Shown: one piece after another, positions 36,292 through 45,943 of the stretch
Position numbering within the stretch: the first letter of the stretch is position 1
How the letters are laid out: the number at the start of each line of letters is the position of its first letter
NCBI GenBank assembly: GCA_022360715.1
Contig: JAKSCG010000137.1
Coordinates: 82,575-146,574, forward strand
Reading direction: 5' to 3'
From: Halanaerobiales bacterium
GTDB taxonomy: Bacteria > Bacillota > Halanaerobiia > Halanaerobiales > DTU029
DNA: 64,000 nucleotides
Position numbers and translations under genes: made by a program
Notes under the pieces: model-generated
Told to the model about the DNA's origin: nothing
The model's database searches: none
Seen by the model: only the letters and a program-made list of their open reading frames with translations

Positions 36292-36314
36292 AGATAAGCT
36301 CGAATTGAAGAGTG

Positions 36315-36350
36315 AACGGGGTAACTTTTTTAGGTTGCCCCGTTTATTCT
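36315..36350 (+). terminator. Stem-loop after spoIIP
   Basis: AACGGGGTAAC (36315-36325) pairs with GTTGCCCCGTT (36334-36344), followed by a short T-rich tail. The 11-bp stem is strong but the tail is weak. Confidence 0.65.
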
Positions 36351-36370
36351 TGTTAATAGAGGATTGTTTA

Positions 36371-36399
36371 TTGATTAATGGAAAAGGCAATGTTATAAT
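36371..36399 (+). promoter_or_regulatory. Promoter of lepA-hemW
   Basis: TTGATT (36371-36376) and TATAAT (36394-36399) are separated by 17 bp, with a TGn extension of the -10. Confidence 0.78.
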
Positions 36400-36446
36400 A
36401 ATTTAAGATATTGGCGCTCTTTATAATTGATAAAGGAGGAAATTTG

Positions 36447-38234
36447 GTGAAGAGTCAGGATATACGCAATTTCTGTATTATTGCCCATATTGATCACGGA
36501 AAATCTACCCTGGCCGATCGGCTGTTAGAATATACCGGTGTGATCCCGGAACGGGAGATGAAAGAACAGGTTCTTGATCAGATGGAACTGGAGCGAGAAC
36601 GGGGCATTACCATTAAAGCCCAGCCAGTACGCCTGGAATATAAGGGATATCAACTCAATCTAATTGATACCCCCGGTCATGTTGATTTTTCTTATGAGGT
36701 TTCCCGCAGTCTGGCCGCATGTGAGGGCGCTTTGCTGGTGGTTGATGCTTCTCAGGGGGTTGAGGCCCAGACCCTGGCTAACATCTATTTAGCGTTGGAA
36801 CATGACCTGGAGATTATTCCGATTATTAATAAGGTTGATCTCCCCAGTGCCGATCCGGAAAGGGTTAAGGGCCAGTTAATCGATCTTGGCCTGGAGATTG
36901 ATGATACTATTTTAACCAGTGCCAAAGAAGGTACCGGGATCGAAGAAGTATTGGATACGATTATTAAAAAAATACCATTTCCGGAAGATAGTAGTAATCA
37001 ACCGCTGCGGGCTTTGATCTTTGATTCTTTTTATGATTCTTATCAGGGAGTGGTTGCCTACGTAAGAATAGTCGATGGTGTGGTTGAAGCCGGCCAGAAG
37101 ATCAGGATGATGGCTAATAATAAGGAATATGTGGTTGATGAGGTCGGGAATTTTGTTCCCGATAGGAAAAAAGCCGAGTCTCTATCGGCCGGTCAAGTCG
37201 GTTATATTATTGCCGGGATTAAGGATGTCAAAGATTGTCGGGTTGGTGATACGATTACCCTGGCTACTGAACCGGCCGCCGGTCCGTTAGCCGGATATAA
37301 AAAAGTTAAACCAATGGTCTATAGCGGTTTATATCCGACCGATAATGCCGAATATACTGTGCTAAAAGATGCCCTGGAAAAACTCCAGTTAAATGATGCT
37401 GCTTTGACTTTTGAACCGGAGACCTCGGAGGCACTTGGCTTCGGTTTCCGGGCCGGTTTTCTCGGTTTATTACATATGGAGATTATTCAGGAGCGGCTAG
37501 AACGGGAATATGATTTGAACCTGGTTATTACCGCTCCCAGTGTGGAATATTCGATTAAACTTACTAATGGTCAGGTCATCAAGATCGATAATCCGGCTGA
37601 ATTTCCCGCTCCCACTGAGATTGAGACAATTGAAGAACCATATGTTAAGGCGGAGATATATCTACCGGACCAATATGTGGGAGCGGCGATGGATCTCTGC
37701 CAGGGTAAGCGGGGCGATTTTCAGGATATGCAGTATATTAGTGAAAGCCGGGTGGAATTAATCTATCAAATGCCGCTCAGTGAGTTAATTACTGATTTTT
37801 TTGATCTGTTAAAGTCCAAAACAAGGGGTTATGCCACCCTTGACTATCAATTGCTCGGTTATCAGCCGGCCAGTTTGGTTAAACTTGATATTTTAATTCA
37901 TGGGGAAGCGGTTGATGCCCTTTCCACGATTGTCCACCAGGACAGTGCCGAGCAAAATGGACGTTCACTGGCCCGGAAATTGAAAAAGTTGATCCCCCGC
38001 CAGATGTTTGATGTGCCGGTTCAAGCTGCGATCGGCAATAAGATTATTACCCGAGTCAATATTAAGGCCTTGCGCAAAAATGTTTTACAGAAGTGTTACG
38101 GCGGAGATGTTACCCGGAAGCGCAAGCTGCTTGAAAAACAGAAAGAGGGTAAAAAAAGGATGAAACAGGTCGGCCGGGTGGAGATACCTCAGGCCGCTTT
38201 TATGGCTGTTTTGCAGCGCGATGAAGATGAGTAA
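36447..38234 (+). CDS. lepA: Elongation factor 4 (LepA)
   Basis: LepA is a ribosome-associated GTPase that affects translocation or ribosome assembly under stress. The 595 residues follow the EF-G-like plan without domain IV: G1 [14 protein letters not shown]2/G3 including [14 protein letters not shown], then the LepA-specific C-terminal domain with [20 protein letters not shown]. The GTG at 36447, 7 nt after AAAGGAGG, was chosen; the preceding TTG is too close. hemW overlaps its end by up to 14 bp, forming an operon. Confidence 0.96.
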   Translation: MKSQDIRNFCIIAHIDHGKSTLADRLLEYTGVIPEREMKEQVLDQMELERERGITIKAQPVRLEYKGYQLNLIDTPGHVDFSYEVSRSLAACEGALLVVDASQGVEAQTLANIYLALEHDLEIIPIINKVDLPSADPERVKGQLIDLGLEIDDTILTSAKEGTGIEEVLDTIIKKIPFPEDSSNQPLRALIFDSFYDSYQGVVAYVRIVDGVVEAGQKIRMMANNKEYVVDEVGNFVPDRKKAESLSAGQVGYIIAGIKDVKDCRVGDTITLATEPAAGPLAGYKKVKPMVYSGLYPTDNAEYTVLKDALEKLQLNDAALTFEPETSEALGFGFRAGFLGLLHMEIIQERLEREYDLNLVITAPSVEYSIKLTNGQVIKIDNPAEFPAPTEIETIEEPYVKAEIYLPDQYVGAAMDLCQGKRGDFQDMQYISESRVELIYQMPLSELITDFFDLLKSKTRGYATLDYQLLGYQPASLVKLDILIHGEAVDALSTIVHQDSAEQNGRSLARKLKKLIPRQMFDVPVQAAIGNKIITRVNIKALRKNVLQKCYGGDVTRKRKLLEKQKEGKKRMKQVGRVEIPQAAFMAVLQRDEDE

Positions 38235-39387
38235 CCGGCCGCATATCTCTTTTACCGAACCATTTGGGGTTTATCTCCATATTCCTTTCTGTTCCAGGAA
38301 GTGTAGTTATTGTGATTTCTATTCAGAACCTTTGTCCGGAGGTATTGTTCAGGATTACCTGACGGCTGTAACAAAGGAAATAACTTTTTATCGTAACTTG
38401 TTGGGGAAAAAAGCAATTTACTCCCTTTATATTGGCGGGGGAACCCCCAGCCTATTATCAGCCGATCAACTGGCCGGTTTAATTGAGCTAATCGTTACCA
38501 GCTTTTCGGCACCGCTTTCGGGGGAGATTACCCTCGAAGCAAACCCGTCTTCCCTTGATCAAAATAAACTTAAAGCATATCAAAAAGCCGGGGTTAATCG
38601 ACTGAGCCTGGGGGTGCAGTCATTAATCGATCAGGAGTTAAAGACCCTAGGCCGCCTCCATAGCGCATCCCAGGCTATTGCGACCATTGAGCTGATTAAA
38701 GATTACTTTGTTAACTTTAATCTTGATTTAATTTTGGCGATCCCGGGGCAGACCGTGGCCAGTTGGCAGGAAACACTGCTGACCGCTTTATCGTTTCAAC
38801 CGCCCCACCTTTCATTATATAATCTCCAGTTTGAGCAAAATACCTTGCTGGCGCAACTGGTTGAAGCAGGAGAGTTAACAGGGGTGGATGATAAGCTTGA
38901 TGCCGAGCTATATCAGTTGGCCCTCACCATGTTGGCCCAACGGGGCTATCAGCACTATGAAATTTCTAATTTTGCCCGGGAAGGGGCTTATTCCAGCCAT
39001 AATACCCTTTACTGGGAATATCGTCCTTATCTCGGCCTGGGTCCGGCGGCGCATAGTTTTGACGGGAATAGGCGTTTTGCTAATCAGCCGGATTTAAAGA
39101 AGTATTTGAGGGAAATTGCCCGGAACCAATTACCGCTAGCCGAAATAACCCGGCTTACCCCTGAGGAAAAAAAGTCAGAATTTCTTTTCCTGGGGTTACG
39201 TTTACGCCAGGGGGTAGAGCTGGCCCGTTTTGCCGAGCTCTTTCACCAGAAATTAGAAGATGTTTATAGTGAAAAGTTGGATTATCTGAAAAAAATGGGG
39301 TTAATTGAAGTTTCCGGGGGTTATCTTAGCTTGTCACACAAGGGGCTTTTCCTGGGAAATCAGGTGTTTATGGAGTTTTTAAATTAA
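38221..39387 (+). CDS. hemW: Radical SAM heme chaperone HemW
   Basis: HemW transfers heme to membrane proteins and is related to the oxygen-independent coproporphyrinogen oxidase HemN. The 388 residues have [18 protein letters not shown], giving the three radical SAM cysteines (CSRKCSYC) but an Asp-Phe where HemN has a fourth cysteine, so HemW is the better name. [15 protein letters not shown] and LGVQS follow, and a HemN-type C-terminal domain ends the protein. Two in-frame ATGs (38221, 38227) overlap the end of lepA, and neither has a strong ribosome site, so translational coupling is likely. Confidence 0.93.
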   Translation: MKMSNRPHISFTEPFGVYLHIPFCSRKCSYCDFYSEPLSGGIVQDYLTAVTKEITFYRNLLGKKAIYSLYIGGGTPSLLSADQLAGLIELIVTSFSAPLSGEITLEANPSSLDQNKLKAYQKAGVNRLSLGVQSLIDQELKTLGRLHSASQAIATIELIKDYFVNFNLDLILAIPGQTVASWQETLLTALSFQPPHLSLYNLQFEQNTLLAQLVEAGELTGVDDKLDAELYQLALTMLAQRGYQHYEISNFAREGAYSSHNTLYWEYRPYLGLGPAAHSFDGNRRFANQPDLKKYLREIARNQLPLAEITRLTPEEKKSEFLFLGLRLRQGVELARFAELFHQKLEDVYSEKLDYLKKMGLIEVSGGYLSLSHKGLFLGNQVFMEFLN

Positions 39388-39398
39388 TTGAAAAAGAT

Positions 39399-39427
39399 TT
39401 GACAAAGATATCTTAATGTGTTATTTT
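39399..39427 (+). promoter_or_regulatory. SigA promoter of the hrcA-grpE-dnaK-dnaJ operon
   Basis: TTGACA (39399-39404) and TATTTT (39422-39427) are separated by 17 bp. The CIRCE operator follows immediately. Confidence 0.8.
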
Positions 39428-39438
39428 ATTATTAGCTA

Positions 39439-39465
39439 TTAGCACTCTACACAATCGAGTGCTAA
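39439..39465 (+). promoter_or_regulatory. CIRCE operator
   Basis: TTAGCACTC-N9-GAGTGCTAA is a perfect copy of the CIRCE inverted repeat bound by HrcA. It starts about 6 bp past the predicted transcription start. Confidence 0.97.
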
Positions 39466-39480
39466 AAAGGGGTGAATATG

Positions 39481-40527
39481 ATGGTTAAAGAACTGGATAA
39501 ACGGAAAGTAAAGATTTTAAAAGCCATCATTCATGAACATATTTTAACAGCAGAACCAGTAGGTTCCAGAACCCTGGCCAAAACCTATTGTCTGGGGGTT
39601 AGTTCGGCCACGATCAGGAATGAGATGTCTGATCTGGAAGAACTGGGTTTTCTGGAACAACCATATACCTCAGCCGGACGTATCCCTTCTGATCAAGGTT
39701 ACCGTTTTTATGTCGACCGGTTGATGAGTGAGGATATCCATTATAATTTAAATATGGAAAAGATCCTTAATAAGACTACCCGCGAAAAACAGAGTGTCCA
39801 GGAGATAATATCCAATATGGCCAGAATGTTGTCCAGAATTACCCGCTATGCTTCGGTGGTCAGTGAGCCGCAGTTACAGGGAACCAAAATTAAACAGCTC
39901 GAGTTAATTGGAGTTGATAACTCCAGTGTTTTAATCGTTCTCATAACCAATACCGGAATCGTGCATAATAAGATCGTTAGATTGCAAGAGGAGATTACGA
40001 ACAGACAGATTAGGTACTTAAATCACTTTCTAGCGAGTAATTTAAACCAAAAAGAGCTGATCAAGCTAAACAGCAGTTATATGAAGGAACTGGAATTAGA
40101 GCTGCTCAAGAAGTTAGACCTATCACAGGAGATTTTTAGTTTGATCGATCAGTCTTTACGTAAAATGTCTCATCCCTCTGATATCCGGTTGTATCTGGGT
40201 GGAACTTCATATATTTTAGATCAACCGGAATTTAATAACATGGAAAACCTGAAAAGGGTGTTAAGTATACTGGACCATGAAGAAATGCTGCGTGATCTGC
40301 TCTATAATATCCCTGATAATGGAATAGAGGTTTTAATCGGCCGGGAAAACGAATTAGAAGAGATGAAAAATTGTAGTATTGTTTTTTCAACTTATTCAAT
40401 CGGCAATAAGGCTTCCGGTAAAATTGGAGTGATCGGGCCGACCAGGATGGAATATTCCAAGGTGATCACCCTGGTAAATACTATGGCTGAGGTTTTAGGG
40501 AAAATAATTTTGGAACTAAGTAGGTGA
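39481..40527 (+). CDS. hrcA: Heat-inducible transcription repressor HrcA
   Basis: HrcA binds CIRCE and represses the chaperone operon until heat shock. The protein has about 348 residues. The N-terminal winged helix contains LDKRKVKILKAIIHEHI, EPVGSRTLA and SSATIRNEMSDLEELGFL, and a GAF-like dimerisation domain follows. Two ATGs (39478, 39481) follow AAAAAGGGGTGA; the second has the better spacing. It is first in the operon hrcA-grpE-dnaK-dnaJ-prmA-rsmE-mtaB, directly under a perfect CIRCE, so it is autoregulated. Confidence 0.96.
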   Translation: MVKELDKRKVKILKAIIHEHILTAEPVGSRTLAKTYCLGVSSATIRNEMSDLEELGFLEQPYTSAGRIPSDQGYRFYVDRLMSEDIHYNLNMEKILNKTTREKQSVQEIISNMARMLSRITRYASVVSEPQLQGTKIKQLELIGVDNSSVLIVLITNTGIVHNKIVRLQEEITNRQIRYLNHFLASNLNQKELIKLNSSYMKELELELLKKLDLSQEIFSLIDQSLRKMSHPSDIRLYLGGTSYILDQPEFNNMENLKRVLSILDHEEMLRDLLYNIPDNGIEVLIGRENELEEMKNCSIVFSTYSIGNKASGKIGVIGPTRMEYSKVITLVNTMAEVLGKIILELSR

Positions 40528-40532
40528 TGATA

Positions 40533-41129
40533 ATGGTGGAAAAGAAAATAACCGAAGAGCTGAATGAAACGACAGGAACAGAGCTAGAGCTAGAACTAGA
40601 ACAAAAAGATTTAAAACAGGAAAATGAAGCCGGAGAATCGGCTGAAGAGCAGCAAGCAACGAAGGTAAGCAAGGAGTTGGCCGAACTTACGGAAAAAATG
40701 AAAGAACTGGAGGAGGAGAATAATTGTAATTTCTCCAAACTTCAACGACTACAAGCAGATTTTATTAATTTCCGCAATCGTTCCGTTAAGGAACGGGAAA
40801 AGATCCGCTTTTTAACGATCAAAGAAATAATGGCGGGATTACTCCCGATCATTGATAATTTTGAGCGGGCTTTAACTTCACACCAGGAGGAAAATGAATT
40901 GAAAAAAGGGGTCGATATGATCTATCGCCAGTTAATGAAGTTCCTGGAAAAACTGGGGGTTGAAGTTATCCCGGCTGTCGGTCAACCTTTTGACCATAAC
41001 CTGCATGAAGCCTTAATGCAGGAAGAGGATGAACAGTATGAGTCAGGTATGATCATTGAAGAGCTGGAAAAAGGATACATATTAAATGATAATGTAATCA
41101 GACCTGCTAAAGTAAAGGTAGCCCATTAA
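40533..41129 (+). CDS. grpE: Nucleotide exchange factor GrpE
   Basis: GrpE releases ADP from DnaK. The 198 residues have an acidic, disordered N-terminus, a long coiled coil (about 45-105, LAELTEKMKELEEENNCNF) and the C-terminal beta domain with GVEVIPAVGQPFDHNLHEAL and GYILNDNVIRPAKVKV. The ATG at 40533 follows TAGGTGATG in the end of hrcA; earlier in-frame GTG/ATG codons overlap that site. Confidence 0.95.
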   Translation: MVEKKITEELNETTGTELELELEQKDLKQENEAGESAEEQQATKVSKELAELTEKMKELEEENNCNFSKLQRLQADFINFRNRSVKEREKIRFLTIKEIMAGLLPIIDNFERALTSHQEENELKKGVDMIYRQLMKFLEKLGVEVIPAVGQPFDHNLHEALMQEEDEQYESGMIIEELEKGYILNDNVIRPAKVKVAH

Positions 41130-41181
41130 GTTCAATCATAAAAGTTAAACTGAAAAATAATTTAATAAGGAGGAATTGTTA

Positions 41182-43035
41182 ATGGGAAAAATAATTGGAA
41201 TTGACCTCGGTACCACCAATTCATGTGTGGCCGTAGTTGAAGGTGGAGAACCTACTGTAATCACCAATGCTGAAGGTAACCGGACCACACCTTCGATCGT
41301 ATCATACTCCAAGAAGGGGGAAAGGTTAGTCGGTGAAACTGCTAAAAGACAAGCTATTACTAATGCTGACCAAACCGTAACCTCGATTAAAAGACATATG
41401 GGTTCTAACCATAGAGTTACCTTAAGTGGTAAGGATTATACTCCCCAGGAGATCTCCGCAATGATTTTACAAAAGATGAAAAGAGATGCGGAAGATTATT
41501 TGGGGGAAGAAGTGCAAGAGGCGGTTATTACTGTACCGGCTTATTTTACTGATAGCCAGCGTCAGGCGACCAAAGATGCCGGAAAAATTGCCGGGCTGGA
41601 AGTAAAACGGATTATTAATGAACCGACCGCTGCTGCCCTGGCTTATGGACTGGAAGATAAAAAAGATCAAACGATCCTGGTCTTTGATTTGGGCGGTGGT
41701 ACTTTCGACGTTTCGATCATGGAACTGGGTGACGGAGTCTTTGAAGTTATTGCGACCAGTGGAAACAATCACCTCGGCGGTGATGACTTTGACCAAAAAA
41801 TTATTGACTACCTGGCGGCTGAATTTAAGAAGGGGTACGGAGTAGATCTTAAAAATGACCGGATGGCGATGCAGCGGTTAAAGGATGCCGCCGAAAAAGC
41901 AAAAAAAGAACTATCGACGGTGATGACTACTAATATTAATTTGCCTTTTATTACCCAGACCGAAGAAGGTCCTAAGCATCTCGATATCGACTTAAGTCGG
42001 GCTAAATTTGACGAACTGACGGCTGACCTGGTCGAAAAGACAATGGGTCCTGCCCGGCAAGCTTTGAAAGATGCCGGTTTAAAACCGACCGAGATTGATG
42101 AAATTATTCTGGTGGGTGGTTCAATCCGGATCCCTGCTGTGCAGGATGCGGTAAAAAAACTGATTGGCAAGGAGCCCAATAGGGGTATTAATCCTGATGA
42201 AGTTGTGGCCATGGGAGCGGCAATCCAGGGCGGAGTAATGGCCGGAGATGTTCATGATGTGGTCCTGCTCGATGTTACCCCGCTTTCACTGGGGATCGAG
42301 ACCCTGGGTGGGGTATTTACCAAGTTGATCGACCGTAATACGACGATACCTACCGAAAAGAGTAAGGTCTTTTCCACAGCGGCTGATAATCAAACCTCCG
42401 TTGATATCCATGTCTTACAGGGTGAACGGAAGATGGCCGGTGGTAATAAGACCCTGGGCCGCTTTCAGTTAACCGATATACCGCCGGCACCCCGTGGCAT
42501 GCCCCAGATTGAGGTATCATTTAATATTGATACAAACGGGATCGTTCATGTTTCGGCTAAAGACCTGGGAACCGGTAATCAGCAAAACATTACGATTAAA
42601 TCTTCCAGCGGTTTATCTGATGATGAGATTGAAAATATGGTTAATGAAGCTCAGTCCCACGAAGAAGAAGATAAAAAACGCCTGGAAGAGATCGAGACAA
42701 GAAATCAAGCCGACAGCCTGGTTTACCAGACAGAAAAGACCCTAAAGGATGCCGGAGATAAGGTTGAACAAGGGGTTAAGGAAAAAGTGGAAAAGGCTAA
42801 AGATGAACTGAAAGAAGCCTTGCAAGGAGATAATACCGAAGATATTAAAGCTAAGACCGAAGCCTTGACCAATGCATTAACTGAGCTTAGTACCCAGCTT
42901 TATGCCCAAGCACAAGAACAAGCCCAGCAACAACAGCAAGCTGAGGGTGAGGGAGCAGAACCGGAGCAGAATGACGAGCAAACCGTTGATGTTGATTATG
43001 AAGAAGTAGATGAAGAGAAAGAGAAAGACCAGTAA
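41182..43035 (+). CDS. dnaK: Chaperone DnaK (Hsp70)
   Basis: The 617 residues match bacterial DnaK. The ATPase domain (1-about 365) begins [20 protein letters not shown] and includes [10 protein letters not shown] and [13 protein letters not shown]. The substrate domain has [13 protein letters not shown], and the acidic Q-rich tail ends with VDYEEVDEE. The ATG follows AAGGAGG by 8 nt; an upstream TTG is too close to it. A stem-loop follows before dnaJ, as often seen where DnaK must be made in excess. Confidence 0.97.
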   Translation: MGKIIGIDLGTTNSCVAVVEGGEPTVITNAEGNRTTPSIVSYSKKGERLVGETAKRQAITNADQTVTSIKRHMGSNHRVTLSGKDYTPQEISAMILQKMKRDAEDYLGEEVQEAVITVPAYFTDSQRQATKDAGKIAGLEVKRIINEPTAAALAYGLEDKKDQTILVFDLGGGTFDVSIMELGDGVFEVIATSGNNHLGGDDFDQKIIDYLAAEFKKGYGVDLKNDRMAMQRLKDAAEKAKKELSTVMTTNINLPFITQTEEGPKHLDIDLSRAKFDELTADLVEKTMGPARQALKDAGLKPTEIDEIILVGGSIRIPAVQDAVKKLIGKEPNRGINPDEVVAMGAAIQGGVMAGDVHDVVLLDVTPLSLGIETLGGVFTKLIDRNTTIPTEKSKVFSTAADNQTSVDIHVLQGERKMAGGNKTLGRFQLTDIPPAPRGMPQIEVSFNIDTNGIVHVSAKDLGTGNQQNITIKSSSGLSDDEIENMVNEAQSHEEEDKKRLEEIETRNQADSLVYQTEKTLKDAGDKVEQGVKEKVEKAKDELKEALQGDNTEDIKAKTEALTNALTELSTQLYAQAQEQAQQQQQAEGEGAEPEQNDEQTVDVDYEEVDEEKEKDQ

Positions 43036-43100
43036 TAAAAGCTTGCAACTAGTGACCAGTTTATTCTGTTGGGGCATATAATTATATGGTAAGCGAAAGC

Positions 43101-43124
43101 AGGGGAGCATTCTCCCCTCTTTCT
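43101..43124 (+). terminator. Stem-loop between dnaK and dnaJ (partial terminator or mRNA stabiliser)
   Basis: AGGGGAG-CATT-CTCCCCT (43101-43118), followed by CTTTCT. The tail is too poor in T for full termination, so partial read-through or 3'-end protection is likely. Confidence 0.55.
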
Positions 43125-43162
43125 AATGAACTTATCGGTTGATACTTGAGGTGGTGAATCAG

Positions 43163-44293
43163 GTGGCAAATAAAAGAGATTATTATGAAGTACTGGGAAT
43201 TGGCCGGGATGCTGATGAAAACGAGATTAAAAAGACTTATCGCCAAAAAGCCCGCAAACTACATCCCGATGTCAATAAAGACGACCCGCAGGCTGAGACA
43301 AAGTTTAAAGAGCTTTCCGAAGCCTATGAGATTCTAAGTGATCCCGATAAAAAAGCTCGCTATGACCAATACGGTCATGCCGGGATCAATGATAACGATT
43401 TTAATTTTGAAGATTTTGCCCGCGGTGGTTTTGGCGGTTTTGAAGATATGTCTGATATCTTTGATATGTTTTTCGGTGGTGGGATGGGTCGGCAGCGTGG
43501 TCCCAGGCGCGGTTCTGATTTACAGTACCGCATGGAGATAAGTTTTGAAAAAGCTGCCTTTGGGGGTAAAGAAGAGATATTGATCCCCAGAAATGAGTCC
43601 TGTCAGACCTGCCATGGCAGTGGGGCTAAACCCGGCTCCAGGAGTAAGAACTGTTCCCGGTGTCAGGGTTCCGGTCAGATCAGGACAACACAACAGACTC
43701 CTTTTGGCCAGTTTACTCAGACCAGGACCTGTGACCGTTGTGGGGGAGAGGGTAGAATTGTCGAGACCCCCTGTCCGGAATGTAAAGGGAGTGGCCGGGT
43801 CTTTCGGCAACGAAAGATTACGGTTAATATTCCGGCCGGAGTTAATACCGGCAATAAGTTAAGAATGCCCGGTGAGGGTGAAGCCGGTGAAAAAGGGGCC
43901 GTTAACGGTGACCTTTATATTGTGATTCAAGTTCGACCTAACAAAATCTTTAAACGGCAAAATGATGATATCCATTGTGAGGTGCCAATCAATTTTATCC
44001 AGGCCACCCTCGGTGATGAGATTGAAGTTCCGACCCTGGAGGGAAAGGTCAAGTTTAAAATTCCGGAAGGGACACAACCCGGTACCGTTTTCCGGCTAAA
44101 AAACAAAGGAATTGCTCATTTGAACGGTTATGGTCGGGGTGATCAGTATATCAAGGCCAAAGTGGTTATCCCGAAGGCACTCAGTAAAAAACAAAAGCAG
44201 ATCTTATTACAATTTGCGGAAGAGTGTGGGGACGAAATTAATCCGGAAGAAAAGAGCTGGTTAGAAAAAGTGAGGGAAGCCCTCGGGGTGTAA
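43163..44293 (+). CDS. dnaJ: Chaperone DnaJ (Hsp40)
   Basis: The 376 residues contain the J domain (to about 70, with the HPD motif in LHPDVNKDDP), the Gly/Phe-rich linker, and four zinc-binding repeats CQTCHGSG, CSRCQGSG, CDRCGGEG and CPECKGSG, followed by the C-terminal substrate domains. The GTG at 43163 gives the expected start VANKRDYYEVLG, close behind GAGGTGGTGA; the longer upstream frame has no support. Confidence 0.96.
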   Translation: MANKRDYYEVLGIGRDADENEIKKTYRQKARKLHPDVNKDDPQAETKFKELSEAYEILSDPDKKARYDQYGHAGINDNDFNFEDFARGGFGGFEDMSDIFDMFFGGGMGRQRGPRRGSDLQYRMEISFEKAAFGGKEEILIPRNESCQTCHGSGAKPGSRSKNCSRCQGSGQIRTTQQTPFGQFTQTRTCDRCGGEGRIVETPCPECKGSGRVFRQRKITVNIPAGVNTGNKLRMPGEGEAGEKGAVNGDLYIVIQVRPNKIFKRQNDDIHCEVPINFIQATLGDEIEVPTLEGKVKFKIPEGTQPGTVFRLKNKGIAHLNGYGRGDQYIKAKVVIPKALSKKQKQILLQFAEECGDEINPEEKSWLEKVREALGV

Positions 44294-44314
44294 GTCTGAC
44301 TGGAGTTGTCTTTG

Positions 44315-45181
44315 ATGAAATGGAAAAAAGTAGAGATTAAGGTTCAGCCGGCGGCGGAAGAGGCGGTCGCCAATATTTTAATAGAAGCAGGTGCTCAGGG
44401 GGTTGTAGTGGAAGATGGCCCGGAAAAGATCGGTTTAGCAGCCTATTATCATGATCATGAGAATTTTTCCGCTATCTTCCGAAACATTAAAGAACAGCTA
44501 GCGAAACTATCATCCTATGGCCTGGCGACCGGTAGATTTGAGATAACGGTAAACATTACCCGGGATGAAGATTGGTCTACTTCCTGGCATCAATTTTTTA
44601 AACCATTAAAGGTTGGGCGACGTTTTTTAATCTGTCCGGATTGGGAGGATTGTCAGCAGGACGAGCGAAAAACAGTGCTGATCAACCCGGGGATGGCTTT
44701 TGGCATCGGTGGTCATCAAACTACCAAGATGTGTATTGAACTGTTGGAAAAGTATGCTGGGCAAAGGGTTGTCAAGATGCTGGATGTAGGATGTGGAACC
44801 GCTATTTTATCAATTATCGGCGCTTTCCTCGGCGTGCAGGCGATTACGGCGATTGATCTTGATCCGGCGGCAGTTGCGGCTGCCCGGGAAAATATTGCGA
44901 TTAACGGGGTAAAAGGAATTATTGAGGTGAGACAGGGTGACCTGACGGCCGGACTCAACGAGCGTTTTCCCTTGGTCACGGCCAATCTTTTACCGGAGCT
45001 GATTAGCCGTTTATTACCGGCCCTACCTGGAGTTATGTCGGAGGGGGGATTAGTAATCCTTTCCGGTATTATTGAAGAGAAAAAGGGGGCTATGCTTGCT
45101 GAACTGGCGGAGCTAGACTTTACTCTGCTCGAGGAAAAACAGGAAGAAGAATGGATAAGCTTGGTGGCTCGGAAAGGATGA
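44315..45181 (+). CDS. prmA: Ribosomal protein L11 methyltransferase
   Basis: PrmA trimethylates ribosomal protein L11. The 288 residues show an N-terminal substrate-recognition domain (MKWKKVEIKVQPAAEEAV), the linker WSTSWHQFFKPLKVGRRF, and a SAM domain with GMAFGIGGHQTT and LDVGCGTAILSI. The segment TANLLPELI holds the N-x-L-P-like active-site loop. The ATG is 9 nt after TGGAG. It lies in its usual place after dnaJ. Confidence 0.95.
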   Translation: MKWKKVEIKVQPAAEEAVANILIEAGAQGVVVEDGPEKIGLAAYYHDHENFSAIFRNIKEQLAKLSSYGLATGRFEITVNITRDEDWSTSWHQFFKPLKVGRRFLICPDWEDCQQDERKTVLINPGMAFGIGGHQTTKMCIELLEKYAGQRVVKMLDVGCGTAILSIIGAFLGVQAITAIDLDPAAVAAARENIAINGVKGIIEVRQGDLTAGLNERFPLVTANLLPELISRLLPALPGVMSEGGLVILSGIIEEKKGAMLAELAELDFTLLEEKQEEEWISLVARKG

Positions 45182-45187
45182 ACTTGT

Positions 45188-45943
45188 GTGCATCGATTTT
45201 TTATTAATAGGGGTTCTTTGGACGGGGAGGTGGTTAGAATCACAGGTAGTGATTATAACCACATTTCTCGTTCTTTAAGGTTGAATACCGGCGAGGAGAT
45301 TATTGTTTCGACCGGAGATGGTTGGGAATATTTAGTTAAAATTAGCGCATTTGGTTCCGGGGCAGTGGAAGGACGGATTGTGGAAAAGAAAGAGAACCAC
45401 TCCGAACCACCGGTTAGCATTACCCTTGCTCAGGCCATCCCCAAGAAAAATAAGCTGGATTTGATCATTGAGAAAAGTACTGAACTCGGAATAAAAAGGA
45501 TTATTCCCTTGATTACCGGGAGGACGATTGTCCGGGTGCGAGGAGAAAGAGAGGGTAAAAAGCTGGTCAGGTGGCAACGGATGGCCGAAGAGGCGGCCAA
45601 ACAGTCCCAACGGGGGATGATACCGATTATTAGCGATATAGCTAAGTTGCAGGATTTGGCCGCAAGTATGGGGGAATTTGACTTGACTTTATTGGCTTGG
45701 GTGGGAGAAAAACAAAACAATCTTCGGAAGGTTCGGACTAATGCAGATTTAGCAAAAGTAAGTAATATCTTAATGATCATCGGCCCGGAAGGCGGGTTTT
45801 CCCAAAATGAAGTTGAATTTGTCCGTAATTTAGGCGGGATTCCGATCAGTCTCGGTCCCCGTGTGCTTAGGACTGAAACTGCTGCTTTAACTCTCCTGGC
45901 CCTGCTCCTTTACGAATTCGGTGATCTGGGGGGAACTATTTGA
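45188..45943 (+). CDS. rsmE: 16S rRNA (uracil-1498-N3)-methyltransferase RsmE
   Basis: RsmE is a SPOUT-fold enzyme that methylates U1498 of 16S rRNA. The 251 residues begin MHRFFINRG (PUA-like domain) and end with the knotted SAM site, including GPEGGFSQNEVEFV and SLGPRVLRTETAAL. GTG is the start; the gene is 6 bp after prmA and overlaps mtaB by one base. Confidence 0.95.
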   Translation: MHRFFINRGSLDGEVVRITGSDYNHISRSLRLNTGEEIIVSTGDGWEYLVKISAFGSGAVEGRIVEKKENHSEPPVSITLAQAIPKKNKLDLIIEKSTELGIKRIIPLITGRTIVRVRGEREGKKLVRWQRMAEEAAKQSQRGMIPIISDIAKLQDLAASMGEFDLTLLAWVGEKQNNLRKVRTNADLAKVSNILMIIGPEGGFSQNEVEFVRNLGGIPISLGPRVLRTETAALTLLALLLYEFGDLGGTI

